DNA of 64,000 nucleotides from Nostocoides_A vanveenii (GTDB lineage: Bacteria > Actinomycetota > Actinomycetes > Actinomycetales > Dermatophilaceae), in contig NZ_BAAAPN010000021.1 in NCBI RefSeq assembly GCF_039531165.1, forward strand, positions 1-64,000, written 5' to 3'. Under the pieces are notes generated by a model. That model was not told the DNA's origin and did no database searches. It saw only the letters and a list, made by a program, of their open reading frames with translations. Below, piece after piece: positions 1 through 8,728 of the stretch. A program made the translations under genes and the position numbers. The stretch's first letter is position 1, and each line of letters starts with the position of its first letter.

Positions 1-66
1 ATCTGGAACCTCACCCCCGGCAGCTACGACACCCACCTCACCCAATGGCGACGAACATCCGCCTGA
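1..66 (+). CDS. C-terminal end of an unidentified protein (partial)
   Basis: The first 21 codons of frame 1 are open and end in TGA at 64-66. The residues (beginning IWNLTPGSYDTHLTQW) look protein-like, and the other forward frames here do not. The gene starts outside the window, so no function can be given. Positions 67-279 hold no convincing gene: the open frame there is Arg- and Ala-rich and is probably upstream sequence of the next gene. Confidence 0.35.
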   Translation: MWNLTPGSYDTHLTQWRRTSA

Positions 67-279
67 CGGGGAAATCCCGTGTGCCCCGCGCTGCAAGGGC
101 CTGCCGCATACCGTCTGCGCAACGAGTTCGACCTCCCCGCGGGACGAGCCGGACTCGCCCTGACTTCTCGGATGGCCGGTCGTGGCTACTTCGCGGGCGG
201 CAGCCGTGCCGAGCCAGATCCTTCTGCGTTGCGCGGAGCGTATCGGACCACCGACCCCGAGGTCTGCCAAGCTGGCCAG

Positions 280-1200
280 GTGCTATCTGTCGATGAGGAG
301 TGGGAGTTGCGGCGTGCCGCCGGCGCCTGGCTTGCGCTCCGCACCAATGACGGCACCGACGCGATCAGCCGAGAGATACTGACGGAGTTCACCTTCCATG
401 GCGAGCGCCTTCCTCTGGTCGATCGGGGCCGCGGCATCCGCAAACCCGCGATTTGCCAGGCGGCACTCTCCCTCATGACCGTGCACACGCCCGATGGCCA
501 CAGCCGACCCTATGAGGACGTTCAAGGCCGCGACGGGCTGCCACGCTACAAGCTGCGAGCAGACGCACCCGGGACGGCCGAGAACCTGGCTGTCGCACGG
601 GCGCAGGAGTTGAAGCTCCCGGTGATCTGGCTGATCGGAGTCGCCCCTGGCTGGTTCCAGGCGATCTTCCCGGTCTACGTCATTGGCTCAGAGCCGACAC
701 TCGACCAGTTCGTCCTTGCCTACGACCGCGCGCAAGCGATGCCCTTGCCTCAATCGGCTGCACCCTCGCCCCTTGAAGAGACGCTGCGCCGGTATGCCGT
801 CCGCGAGACTCGGCAGCGCTTCCACCAACCGGTTTTCCGGTCAATGGTGATGCGCGCCTACGAGACCACGTGTGCTGTCTGTTCGCTGCGGCATACCCAA
901 CTTCTCGACGCCGCGCACATTGTCGATGACGCCGAGGAGGCGGGGGTCGCATCGGTACGAAATGGACTGGCGCTGTGCAAAATTCACCATGCCCCCTATG
1001 ACGTCGGCATCCTCGGCATCTCTGCGGACTACCGCGTCGGGATCCGCGACGACATCCTGCGCGAAGTGGACGGGCCGCTCTTCGAGCACGGGATCAAGGG
1101 ACTGCACGTGACGCGCCTGATGAAGTTGCCCGCTCGACGTTCGGATCGTCCAGACCCCGACTTGCTGGCCTGGCGCTTCGATCGCTTCGAGTCCGCCTGA
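280..1200 (+). CDS. HNH endonuclease, restriction-type
   Basis: A protein of about 306 residues with a C-terminal HNH nuclease fold. The segment CAVCSLRHTQLLDAAHI followed by NGLALCKIHHAPYD has the two Cys-x2-Cys/Cys-x2-His zinc positions and the catalytic His pair of the family. The N-terminal half matches the general layout of single-chain HNH restriction-like proteins, which cleave DNA. The frame is open back to 79, but the extra 67 residues are low-complexity, and GTG 280 directly precedes the normal family start (VDEEWELRRAAGAWL). No methyltransferase lies nearby in the window, so it may act as a solitary, methyl-directed or inactive nuclease; that part is inference. Confidence 0.75.
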   Translation: MLSVDEEWELRRAAGAWLALRTNDGTDAISREILTEFTFHGERLPLVDRGRGIRKPAICQAALSLMTVHTPDGHSRPYEDVQGRDGLPRYKLRADAPGTAENLAVARAQELKLPVIWLIGVAPGWFQAIFPVYVIGSEPTLDQFVLAYDRAQAMPLPQSAAPSPLEETLRRYAVRETRQRFHQPVFRSMVMRAYETTCAVCSLRHTQLLDAAHIVDDAEEAGVASVRNGLALCKIHHAPYDVGILGISADYRVGIRDDILREVDGPLFEHGIKGLHVTRLMKLPARRSDRPDPDLLAWRFDRFESA

Positions 1201-1217
1201 CCGCTCAGAAAGCGGTC
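1199..1217. terminator. Short hairpin at the end of the HNH gene
   Basis: GACCGCT (1199-1205) pairs with AGCGGTC (1211-1217) around a 5-nt loop, beginning within the HNH stop codon. No T-run follows, so it may be a weak or Rho-assisted terminator. Confidence 0.35.
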
Positions 1218-1331
1218 GGCGGGCGGGTTAGCCCCCGAGCCGGCGCCCGACTCACGACGGTCGCCGGTCGTTGTGAGTTCCTCGACATACCCCCGAAATG
1301 TGACGGCGACGGACGCGTTACGCGCGGCTCC

Positions 1332-1426
1332 TAGGGTCCCCGGTCAGGCCATCGAATGGCCTCGGCAGCGTCGCCGGTCTCCCTAACTGCCAGCGGCGCT
1401 ACTGCCGAGAAGGGTGGCACCCCAAC
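1332..1426 (+). promoter_or_regulatory. Promoter and structured 5' leader of the urt-ure operon
   Basis: TAGGGT at 1332-1337 fits an actinobacterial -10 element. Downstream, three potential hairpins fill the leader: AGGCCAT/ATGGCCT (1346-1352 with 1356-1362); CGGCAG/CTGCCG (1363-1368 with 1402-1407) enclosing CGCCG/CGGCG (1372-1376 with 1394-1398); and GGGT/ACCC (1412-1415 with 1419-1422). The last stem overlaps the probable ribosome site AGAAGGG (1407-1414), which suggests control of urtA translation. No known riboswitch class fits fully. Confidence 0.45.
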
Positions 1427-2710
1427 GTGTCCAAGTCCTCCGTTTCCCGCCCCGCCGTCCGCCCGGCGGCGGCCGCTGCGGGCCTCGCCATTGTCGCGCT
1501 GACTCTCGCCGGCTGCGGCGCCAAAACAAGCACCACCACCTCGTCCGTCAATGGCTCCGCCGCGGCCGCCAGCGCCACGTCGTGCGTCAACACCTCGGGC
1601 AGCAGCATCAAGATCGGCTTCCTCAACTCCCTCTCCGGCACCATGGCGATCTCCGAGAAGACCGTCAACGACGCGCTCAACATGGCGGCCAAAGAGATCA
1701 ACGCCGCCGGCGGCGTCCTCGGAAAGCAGCTCGATGTCGTGACCGAGGACGGCGCATCCGAGCCGACGACCTTCGCCGAGAAGGCCAAGAAGCTCATCTC
1801 ATCCGACTGTGTCGCAGCGGTTTTCGGCGGGTGGACATCGGCCAGCCGCAAGGCGATGCTGCCGGTCTTCGAGGGCCAGAACAGCCTCCTCTACTACCCC
1901 GTCCAATACGAGGGTCTCGAGGCGAGCAAGAACATCTTCTACACCGGGGCCACCACCAACCAGCAGATCATCCCCGCCTTGGACTACCTGAAGGAGAAGG
2001 GCAAGACCAAGCTCTTCCTCGTCGGCTCCGACTACGTCTTCCCGCGCACCGCCAACAAGATCATCAACGCCTACGCCAAAGCCAATGGCATGACAGTCGT
2101 CGGTGAGGAATACACCCCACTCGGCAGCACCGACTTCGCCACCATCGTCGGCAAGGTCAAGAGCTCCGGTGCGGACGCGGTCTTCAACACCCTGAACGGC
2201 GATAGCAATGTCGCCTTCTTCAAGGAGTACACCAACGTCGGCCTCAAGGCCGCGACCCTACCCGTCCTCTCGGTGTCCATCGCCGAGGAGGAGGTCCAGG
2301 GGATCGGCGCCGCCAATATCGTCGGCCAGCTCACCGCATGGAACTACTACGCGACCATCGACACCCCAGTCAACACGAAGTTCGTCGCCGACTTCAAGGC
2401 GATGTATGGCGACAAGCGCGTCACCAGTGACCCCATGGAAGCGGCCTACACCTCGCTCTACCTGTGGAAGAACACCGTCGAGAAGGCGAAGTCCTTCGCC
2501 GTCGCCGACGTGCAAAAGGCCGCCGGCGGCGTGAGTGTCGACGCCCCGGAAGGCAAGGTCACGATCAACGGCGAGAACCACCACATCGCCAAGACCGCGC
2601 TCATCGGCGAGATCCACGACGACGGCCTGATCTACACCGTGTGGAGCAGCGGCAAGCCGATCGAGCCCGACCCCTTCCTCAAGGGCTACGCCTGGGCCAA
2701 GGGACTCTAG
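1427..2710 (+). CDS. urtA: Urea ABC transporter substrate-binding lipoprotein UrtA
   Basis: A 427-residue periplasmic-binding-type lipoprotein that would capture urea (or short amides) outside the membrane and deliver it to UrtBC. A basic N-terminus and an Ala-rich hydrophobic stretch end in the lipobox LAGC with the lipidated Cys at residue 30. The mature part shows the type I branched-chain amino-acid/urea receptor features (KIGFLNSLSGTMA, NAAGGVLGKQ, GGWTSASRKAMLPVFE). The GTG start at 1427 follows AGAAGGG. It heads the urtABCDE genes, and the urease genes follow in the same direction, which supports urea over amino acids as substrate. Length is normal for the family. Confidence 0.93.
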   Translation: MSKSSVSRPAVRPAAAAAGLAIVALTLAGCGAKTSTTTSSVNGSAAAASATSCVNTSGSSIKIGFLNSLSGTMAISEKTVNDALNMAAKEINAAGGVLGKQLDVVTEDGASEPTTFAEKAKKLISSDCVAAVFGGWTSASRKAMLPVFEGQNSLLYYPVQYEGLEASKNIFYTGATTNQQIIPALDYLKEKGKTKLFLVGSDYVFPRTANKIINAYAKANGMTVVGEEYTPLGSTDFATIVGKVKSSGADAVFNTLNGDSNVAFFKEYTNVGLKAATLPVLSVSIAEEEVQGIGAANIVGQLTAWNYYATIDTPVNTKFVADFKAMYGDKRVTSDPMEAAYTSLYLWKNTVEKAKSFAVADVQKAAGGVSVDAPEGKVTINGENHHIAKTALIGEIHDDGLIYTVWSSGKPIEPDPFLKGYAWAKGL

Positions 2711-2712
2711 TA

Positions 2713-2798
2713 ACCCCCACGAAGTTCTCCGCTCGCAAGCTCACTCCGATACTTCGCGGGGCCCCCGATACGCCACCCCCACGAAGTTCTCCGCTCGC
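2713..2798. repeat. Direct repeat between urtA and urtB, copy of a dispersed element
   Basis: A 24-bp segment (core CCCACGAAGTTCTCCGCTCG) occurs perfectly at 2713-2736 and 2775-2798, 62 bp apart. Read on the minus strand, the intervening part contains CCCCGCGAAGTATCG, the same element found twice at 38.7-38.8 kb next to ppk2. It begins three bases after the urtA stop, inside the operon. Confidence 0.75.
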
Positions 2799-2889
2799 CA
2801 CACAACCACGACGGATGCCGCGGCCTCGCCAGCGGTGAGGCCGCGGGCATACGTCGACATCACCTCTCCCACAACCGGAACGGACCACG

Positions 2890-3774
2890 ATGGACGTCTT
2901 TGCGAGCCAGGTGTTCGCCGGGCTCTCGCTCGGCTCCGTGCTTCTCCTCGCCGCGCTCGGACTCGCTCTGACCTTCGGTCAGCTCGGAGTCATCAATATG
3001 GCGCACGGCGAGTTCCTCATGATCGGTGCCTACACGGCATACGTCGTCCAACGCGTCGTGACGGATGCGGGCATCTCGTTCCTGATCGCCCTGCCACTGG
3101 CGGCGGTCATCGCCGGCATCCTCGGCGTCGCTCTCGAGTGGGCCGTCATCTCGCGCATGCGCGGCCGCCCACTCGACACTCTCCTGGTCACATACGGCGT
3201 GGCGCTCCTCCTCCAGCAACTCGCCCGCGACATCTTCGGCGCCCCGAATATCGATGTGCGAGCGCCCGATTGGCTCTCGGGTCCGATCGTCATCGGTGGG
3301 CTGTCGATGCCCAAGACGCGCCTGATGATTCTTGCGCTGAGCATCGGCTGTGTCGCTGCCGTAGCGCTCCTGCTCACCCGCACCCCGATGGGTCGCCGCA
3401 TCCGAGCGGTGGTGGGCAACCGCGATCTCGCGGAATGCAGCGGCATCGCGACCGCACGCGTCGATCGGCTGACCTTCTTCCTCGGCTCCGCGCTCGCCGG
3501 CATCGCGGGCGTCGCGCTGACCCTGCTCGGATCGGTCGGACCGACCGTCGGCCAGAACTACATCGTCGACGCCTTCCTCGTAGTGGTCGTCGGCGGCATC
3601 GGCCGCGTGTGGGGAGCCGTGCTCGCGGCGATGGCGCTAGGTCTGCTTCAGTCCTTTCTCCAACTGTGGAGCGACGCCTCGCTGGCCAAAGTGCTCGTCC
3701 TGCTCGCCGTCGTCGCCTTCCTCCAGATCCGGCCGCAAGGCTTGTTCACCGTCCGCACGAGGAGTCTGGCATGA
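2890..3774 (+). CDS. urtB: Urea ABC transporter permease UrtB
   Basis: A 294-residue polytopic membrane protein of the LivH/UrtB family, with about eight hydrophobic segments. Typical signatures include GLALTFGQLGVINMAHGEFLM near the N-terminus and the loop VVVVGGIGRVWGAVLAAM near the C-terminus that contacts the ATPases. It forms half of the membrane channel with UrtC. Its stop overlaps the urtC start (ATGA at 3771-3774), indicating translational coupling. About 115 bp separate it from urtA, filled partly by the repeat element. Confidence 0.93.
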   Translation: MDVFASQVFAGLSLGSVLLLAALGLALTFGQLGVINMAHGEFLMIGAYTAYVVQRVVTDAGISFLIALPLAAVIAGILGVALEWAVISRMRGRPLDTLLVTYGVALLLQQLARDIFGAPNIDVRAPDWLSGPIVIGGLSMPKTRLMILALSIGCVAAVALLLTRTPMGRRIRAVVGNRDLAECSGIATARVDRLTFFLGSALAGIAGVALTLLGSVGPTVGQNYIVDAFLVVVVGGIGRVWGAVLAAMALGLLQSFLQLWSDASLAKVLVLLAVVAFLQIRPQGLFTVRTRSLA

Positions 3775-4874
3775 TCGCTCTCACCCAAAGCTCCCGAGCC
3801 CGTCTGGTCGCGGGACTCGTCGCCTCCATCGCCCTGCTCGCGGCGGCACCCGCCGTCCTCTCCGACTTCCGGCTGCTCCTGCTCGCCAAATTCCTCTGCC
3901 TGGCCATGGTCGCCGTCGGCATCGGCCTCGCCTGGGGCCGCGGCGGCATGCTCACGATGGGCCAGGGTGTCTTCTTCGGCCTCGGCGGCTACCTGATGGC
4001 CATGCACCTCAAGCTTGCCGACGCCGGCCCAGGGGGCGTGCCCGACTTCATGCAGCTCTACGGCACCGGCGTCGTGCCCGCGTGGTGGGAGCCGCTGCGC
4101 TCCGGACTTGTCACGCTCCTGCTCATCGTGGTGCTACCAGCGGCCCTGGCGTGGTTGCTCGGTACCGGCGTCTTCCGGCGACGCGTGCGGGGTGCCTACT
4201 TCGCCATCCTGAGTCAAGCGCTTGTGGCGGCCTTCGCGATCCTGCTCATCGGGCAGCAGCAGAGCACCGGAGGGACCAACGGGCTCAACGGATTTCGCTC
4301 TTTCCTCGGCTATGACCTGACCGATCCGGTCAACCATCAGACCCTGTATGCCCTGTGCGCGGCCGTCCTGATCGTCATGGTGCTCATCGTCCGGCAGCTC
4401 TACCGCTCCCGCTGGGGGGAACTGCTCCTTGCCGTCCGCGACCAGGAGAATCGCGTCCGTTTCCTCGGCTACGACCCGGCCTCGGTCAAGATCACTGCCT
4501 TCGTCATTGCCGCCGTCTTCGCCTCGATCGGCGGAGCGCTCTTCGTCCCGGTTGTCGGCATCATCTCGCCGGCCGATGTCGGCGTCACCGCCTCCATCGG
4601 TTTCATCGTCGGCGTAGCGATCGGGGGCCGTGCCTCGGTGCTCGGACCGCCGCTCGGCGCGATCGCCGTCGCGTGGGCGCAGACCAGCTTGTCGGAAAAC
4701 TTCCCATCGGCGTGGACGTATGCCGAAGCCGCCCTCTTCATCGTCGTCATCGCCGTGCTCCCGGCGGGCTTGGCCAGCCTGCCAGCACTCGCACGGCGGG
4801 TGACGCACCGGCGTGCGGGTGAGGCCACGGCATACGCGCACGGCACCCCAGCCCCTGTGGAAGGATCGCTATGA
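3771..4874 (+). CDS. urtC: Urea ABC transporter permease UrtC
   Basis: A 367-residue LivM/UrtC-type permease. The ATG at 3771 overlaps the urtB stop and begins MIALTQSSRARLV; the frame is open further upstream, but that part is urtB shadow. Signatures include WGRGGMLTMGQGVFFGLGGYLMAMH and, in the second half, the cytoplasmic coupling loop GVAIGGRASVLGPPLGA. It pairs with UrtB in the inner membrane, powered by UrtD and UrtE. It overlaps urtD by four bases. Confidence 0.93.
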   Translation: MIALTQSSRARLVAGLVASIALLAAAPAVLSDFRLLLLAKFLCLAMVAVGIGLAWGRGGMLTMGQGVFFGLGGYLMAMHLKLADAGPGGVPDFMQLYGTGVVPAWWEPLRSGLVTLLLIVVLPAALAWLLGTGVFRRRVRGAYFAILSQALVAAFAILLIGQQQSTGGTNGLNGFRSFLGYDLTDPVNHQTLYALCAAVLIVMVLIVRQLYRSRWGELLLAVRDQENRVRFLGYDPASVKITAFVIAAVFASIGGALFVPVVGIISPADVGVTASIGFIVGVAIGGRASVLGPPLGAIAVAWAQTSLSENFPSAWTYAEAALFIVVIAVLPAGLASLPALARRVTHRRAGEATAYAHGTPAPVEGSL

Positions 4875-5692
4875 CCAGCCCCGGCCGACACGGCGGCGTC
4901 GACGCCGAGCGACTCGGCAAGCTCATCACGCCGGACCCCGAAACCATCCACGACTACCTCGAAATCCGCGGTTTGCGTGTGGCTTTCGACGGCTTCGTCG
5001 CCGTGAAGGATATCGACCTGACGGTGACCCGTGGTGACCTGCGCTTCCTCATCGGTCCCAACGGCGCCGGCAAAACCACGGTCATCGACGCCATCACCGG
5101 GCTCGTCCCAGCGACCGGAAGCGCCGCCTTCGGCCGCAAGGAATTGCTCGGGAAGCCGGTTCACCGCATCGCCCGGCTCGGCGTCGGCCGGACATTCCAG
5201 ACCGCCAGCGTCATCGAAGAACTCGACGTGCTGAGCAACCTCGACCTGGCGGCCGGTGCGAGCAGACCAGCGGTCAGCCGGCTACGTGCGCGACGCGGCG
5301 TGCCCGCCAGCGTCGAGGAGGCGCTGGAGGCCATCGGGCTGGCCGATGAACGCTTCCGGAGCGCCGGAGCGCTCGCCCACGGCCAGAAGCAGTGGCTCGA
5401 GATCGGCATGCTGCTCGTCCAGGGGGCGCGCCTGCTGCTGCTCGACGAGCCGGTCGCTGGAATGAGTCACTCCGAACGCGAGCAGACCGCGGACCTGCTC
5501 CGCGCCATCTCGCCGCACCGCGTTGTTGTGGTGGTCGAGCACGACATGGAATTCCTTCGCGCCGTGGCTGATTCGGTGACCGTGCTCGCAGCCGGTGAGG
5601 TCCTCGCGCAGGGCACCGTGGCCGAGATCCAGAACGATCCGCGCGTCCAGGAGATCTATTTGGGTACGCCCGTCCACGAAGGGGGACGCTGA
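4871..5692 (+). CDS. urtD: Urea ABC transporter ATP-binding protein UrtD
   Basis: A 273-residue ABC ATPase of the LivG/UrtD type. Walker A GPNGAGKTT is at residues 62-70 and Walker B LLLLDEP is in the second half. The signature helix reads AHGQKQWLE in place of LSGGQ, as is common in LivG-like subunits. The C-terminal YLGTP tail is typical of LivG/UrtD proteins. It hydrolyses ATP for urea uptake with UrtE and overlaps both neighbours by one to four bases. Confidence 0.93.
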   Translation: MTSPGRHGGVDAERLGKLITPDPETIHDYLEIRGLRVAFDGFVAVKDIDLTVTRGDLRFLIGPNGAGKTTVIDAITGLVPATGSAAFGRKELLGKPVHRIARLGVGRTFQTASVIEELDVLSNLDLAAGASRPAVSRLRARRGVPASVEEALEAIGLADERFRSAGALAHGQKQWLEIGMLLVQGARLLLLDEPVAGMSHSEREQTADLLRAISPHRVVVVVEHDMEFLRAVADSVTVLAAGEVLAQGTVAEIQNDPRVQEIYLGTPVHEGGR

Positions 5693-6381
5693 TGCTGACG
5701 CTGGAGAAGGTCCGGCTCGGATACGACCGGACGACAGTCGTCCACGACGTGTCGATCGAAGTCCCGGACAGCGGGATCGTCGCCGTCCTCGGCCACAACG
5801 GCGCCGGAAAGACCACCTTGCTGCGCGGCGCAATCGGGTTGCTGCGCCCAATGGCGGGCCGCGTCGTCTTCGACGGCGAGGACGTCGGCCGGCTGGGGCC
5901 GTCCGCGCGCGTGGCGCGCGGGCTGGCCTACGTCCCGCAGGGGCAGCAGGCCTTCGGTGATCTCTCGACGAGGGAGAACCTGCGGCTCGTCGCCGAGCAA
6001 CACCGCGCTCCGGCGTCCCGAATGGACGAGGTGCTCGATCTCTTCCCCGCCCTCGCCGAGCTGATGGATCGGCGCGCGGGCCTACTCTCCGGGGGGCAGC
6101 GACAGCAACTGGCCATCGCCCGCGCACTGCTGACCGGGCCGCGACTGCTGATGCTCGACGAGCCGACCGAGGGCATCCAGCCCAATGTCGTCCAGCTCAT
6201 CGAACGGACCATTGTCGAACTCGCCGCGGCCGGACTGGCGGTGCTGCTTGTGGAGCAGCACGTCGGCTTCGCCCTCCAGGCGGCCAGCACGTATGCCGTG
6301 CTCACCAGCGGCCGCATCACCGACCGTGGCGAGGGTGGCGCCACGTCGACGGACACCGTGCGCACGGCCATGCGGATCTGA
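5692..6381 (+). CDS. urtE: Urea ABC transporter ATP-binding protein UrtE
   Basis: A 229-residue LivF/UrtE-type ATPase. It shows Walker A GHNGAGKTT (residues 34-42), the signature LSGGQRQQLAIARAL and Walker B LLMLDEPTEGIQP. The ATG lies on the urtD stop (TGATG), so the two ATPases should be made in balanced amounts. Ten bases separate it from the urease structural genes, supporting a single urt-ure transcript. Confidence 0.93.
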   Translation: MLTLEKVRLGYDRTTVVHDVSIEVPDSGIVAVLGHNGAGKTTLLRGAIGLLRPMAGRVVFDGEDVGRLGPSARVARGLAYVPQGQQAFGDLSTRENLRLVAEQHRAPASRMDEVLDLFPALAELMDRRAGLLSGGQRQQLAIARALLTGPRLLMLDEPTEGIQPNVVQLIERTIVELAAAGLAVLLVEQHVGFALQAASTYAVLTSGRITDRGEGGATSTDTVRTAMRI

Positions 6382-6391
6382 GGCCACGGTC

Positions 6392-7021
6392 ATGCATCTG
6401 ATGCCTTCGGATTCGGAGAAGCTGCTGCTCGCCGTCGCCGGCATGCTGGCGCGGGACCGCCTGTCCCGTGGCCTACGCCTGAACTATCCCGAGACCGTCG
6501 CCCTGCTCTCGATGTGGGTCGTCGAGCGCGCCCGGGAGGGTGCCTCGGTGGCCGAGTTGATGGCCCAGGGGAGTTCGGTTCTCAGCCCGAGCCAGGTGCT
6601 CGCCGAGGTCCCGGGCATGCTGCACGACGTGCAGGTCGAGGCGACCTTCCCCGACGGTCGCAAGCTGGTTACGTTGCACCATCCGCTCGGGCACGGGCGG
6701 GCGGGGGTGGCACCGGGCGGCATACGGACGATGGACGGGACGATCACGATCAATGTGCGCCCGGATGGTGAGCGAATCGCCCTGCGCATCGAAAACACCG
6801 GCGACCGGCCGGTCCAGATCGGCTCGCATCTGCACCTGCCCGACGCCAATGCCGCGCTCGCCTTCGATCGCGCTGCGGCGCAGGGCTTCCGGCTCGACAT
6901 TGCCGCTGGGACGTCGGTGCGTTTTGAACCAGGTGTTGCCCGGGACGTGACGGCGGTCAGCCTGGGGGGCGCGCGTCTTGTGCCCGGCCTGCAGATCCGG
7001 ACGGCGGCGCACGATGGCTGA
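6392..7021 (+). CDS. ureAB: Urease gamma/beta fusion subunit
   Basis: A 209-residue protein joining the urease gamma subunit (about residues 1-100; MHLMPSDSEKLLLAVAGMLA, RLNYPETVALL) directly to the beta subunit (about 110-209; IRTMDGTITINVRPDGERI, then the QIGSHLHLPDANAALAFDR stretch). Such fusions are known in Helicobacter and in some Actinobacteria. The start ATG at 6392 matches the family N-terminus; the longer open frame upstream lies over urtE. It overlaps ureC by eight bases. With UreC it forms the nickel urease that splits urea to ammonia and carbamate. An ATA Ile codon at 6722-6724 falls within a GGCATAC motif. Confidence 0.93.
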   Translation: MHLMPSDSEKLLLAVAGMLARDRLSRGLRLNYPETVALLSMWVVERAREGASVAELMAQGSSVLSPSQVLAEVPGMLHDVQVEATFPDGRKLVTLHHPLGHGRAGVAPGGIRTMDGTITINVRPDGERIALRIENTGDRPVQIGSHLHLPDANAALAFDRAAAQGFRLDIAAGTSVRFEPGVARDVTAVSLGGARLVPGLQIRTAAHDG

Positions 7022-8717
7022 GCTGACGCGCGCTCAGTATGCCGCCCTGACCGGTCCGACGGTCGGTGATCAGATCCGGCTCGGCAACACCGACCTGTGG
7101 ATCGAGGTCGAGCGTGACCTGACGGTCGGCGGCGACGAGGCGATCTTCGGCGGGGGCAAGTCGATCCGGGAGTCCATGCTGCAGGGGACAACGACCCGCG
7201 CCGAGGGCGCCTTGGACACGGTCATCACCAATGTCGTCCTCCTTGACCACTGGGGGATCGTGCGCGCCGATGTCGGCATCCGCGACGGCCGGGTCGTCGC
7301 GCTCGGCCATGCCGGCAACGCCGACATCGCCGACGGTATCGATTCGTTGTTGCCCATCGGCCCGGCCACGGATGTCATTGCCGGAGAGGGAAAGATCCTG
7401 ACCGCGGGCGGCATCGACATGCACGTCCACTTCCTCTCCACGAGCCAGGTCCACGAAGCCCTCGCCGCCGGCCTGACCACCCTCGGTGGTGGCGGGACCG
7501 GGCCGTCGGAGGGGTCCAAGGCGACCACGGTGACACCCGGGTCGTGGCATCTCGCCTCGGTGCTGCGGGGACTGGACCATCTGCCCGTCAACCTGCTGCT
7601 GATGGGCAAGGGCAACACCGTCAGCGCAGAAGGGCTGGCCGAGCAGGCGCGCGGCGGGGCCGCGGCCTACAAGGTGCACGAGGACTGGGGATCGACGCCT
7701 GCCGCGATCGACGCAGCCCTGCGCGCCGCGGACGAGTGGGGGCTGCAAGTGGCGCTGCACAGCGACTCGCTCAACGAGGCCGGATTCGTCGAGTCGACGC
7801 TGCGGGCCATCGGCGGACGATCCATCCACGCCTTCCACACCGAAGGCGCGGGCGGCGGGCACGCTCCGGACATCATGACGATTGCCTCCCATCCCAATGT
7901 GCTGCCCGGGTCGACGAATCCGACGCTGCCGCACACGGTCAACACGGTCGCCGAGCACCTGGACATGCTCTTGGTGTGTCACCACCTCAACCCGCGGATT
8001 CCGGAGGACCTCGCCTTCGCCGAGTCGCGGATCCGGGCGACGACGATCGCGGCCGAGGACATCCTCCATGACGCCGGGGCGCTGTCGATCACCAGCTCGG
8101 ATGCGCAGGCGATGGGCCGCATCGGCGAGGTCATCACGCGGACCTGGCAAGTCGCCCATGTGATGAAACATCGGCGCGGGCCGCTCTCGGCATCCGAACG
8201 CGCGGACAATGATCGGGCGCGGCGCTATATCGCGAAGTACACGATCAATCCCGCAGTGGCCCATGGCATTTCCCACCTCGTGGGCTCGGTCGAGGCAGGC
8301 AAGATGGCGGATCTGGTGTTGTGGGAGCCGGCCTTCTTCGGGGTTCGTCCGAGCGTGGTGATCAAAGCCGGCTCGATCGTCTGGGCAGCCCTGGGCGACC
8401 CGAATGCGTCGATCCCGACGCCGCAACCGGTGCTGATGCGGCCCGCCTTGGTTTCGCGGTCGGCAGCGGCGGAGTCGGTGGCCTTCGTCGCGCCGGTGGC
8501 GATCGAGGAGGATCTCGCGGGCTGGCTCGGGCTAGGTCGCACGCTGGTGCCGGTCCGCCCGACCCGCGGGGTGACCAAAAGCGACATGGTCAACAACGCG
8601 GCCCTGCCAGCCATCGCGATCGACCCTGAGACCTTCGCTATTCGCATCGACGGCGAACTGGTCATTCCAGAGCCGGCAACCGAACTCCCTCTGGCCCAAC
8701 TGTATTCGTTGTTCTGA
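7014..8717 (+). CDS. ureC: Urease alpha (catalytic) subunit
   Basis: A 567-residue amidohydrolase with the complete dinickel site: His137 and His139 (MHVHF), the Lys to be carbamylated at 220 (AAYKVHEDWG), His249, His275 (HTEGAGGGH), the mobile-flap Cys322-His323 (VCHHLNPRIPED) and Asp363 (SSDAQAMG). The ATG at 7014 inside the ureAB end gives the normal N-terminus MAELTRAQYAALTGPTVGD. Some segments (HFLSTSQ, GGGTGPSEG) differ from the commonest bacterial wording but keep the ligands. It should be active once nickel is inserted by UreD, UreF and UreG. Confidence 0.96.
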   Translation: MAELTRAQYAALTGPTVGDQIRLGNTDLWIEVERDLTVGGDEAIFGGGKSIRESMLQGTTTRAEGALDTVITNVVLLDHWGIVRADVGIRDGRVVALGHAGNADIADGIDSLLPIGPATDVIAGEGKILTAGGIDMHVHFLSTSQVHEALAAGLTTLGGGGTGPSEGSKATTVTPGSWHLASVLRGLDHLPVNLLLMGKGNTVSAEGLAEQARGGAAAYKVHEDWGSTPAAIDAALRAADEWGLQVALHSDSLNEAGFVESTLRAIGGRSIHAFHTEGAGGGHAPDIMTIASHPNVLPGSTNPTLPHTVNTVAEHLDMLLVCHHLNPRIPEDLAFAESRIRATTIAAEDILHDAGALSITSSDAQAMGRIGEVITRTWQVAHVMKHRRGPLSASERADNDRARRYIAKYTINPAVAHGISHLVGSVEAGKMADLVLWEPAFFGVRPSVVIKAGSIVWAALGDPNASIPTPQPVLMRPALVSRSAAAESVAFVAPVAIEEDLAGWLGLGRTLVPVRPTRGVTKSDMVNNAALPAIAIDPETFAIRIDGELVIPEPATELPLAQLYSLF

Positions 8718-8728
8718 CGGAGTCGGCA

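Noticed and set aside
1402..1426. T-box-like AGGGTGGCACC and guanidine-I-like CTAGGGT in the urtA leader
   Set aside because: The T-box needs CCGCG after the match and a specifier stem, neither of which is visible; the guanidine-I core (GGTCCGAGAG and the AAAAGCCCGGG-type end) is missing.
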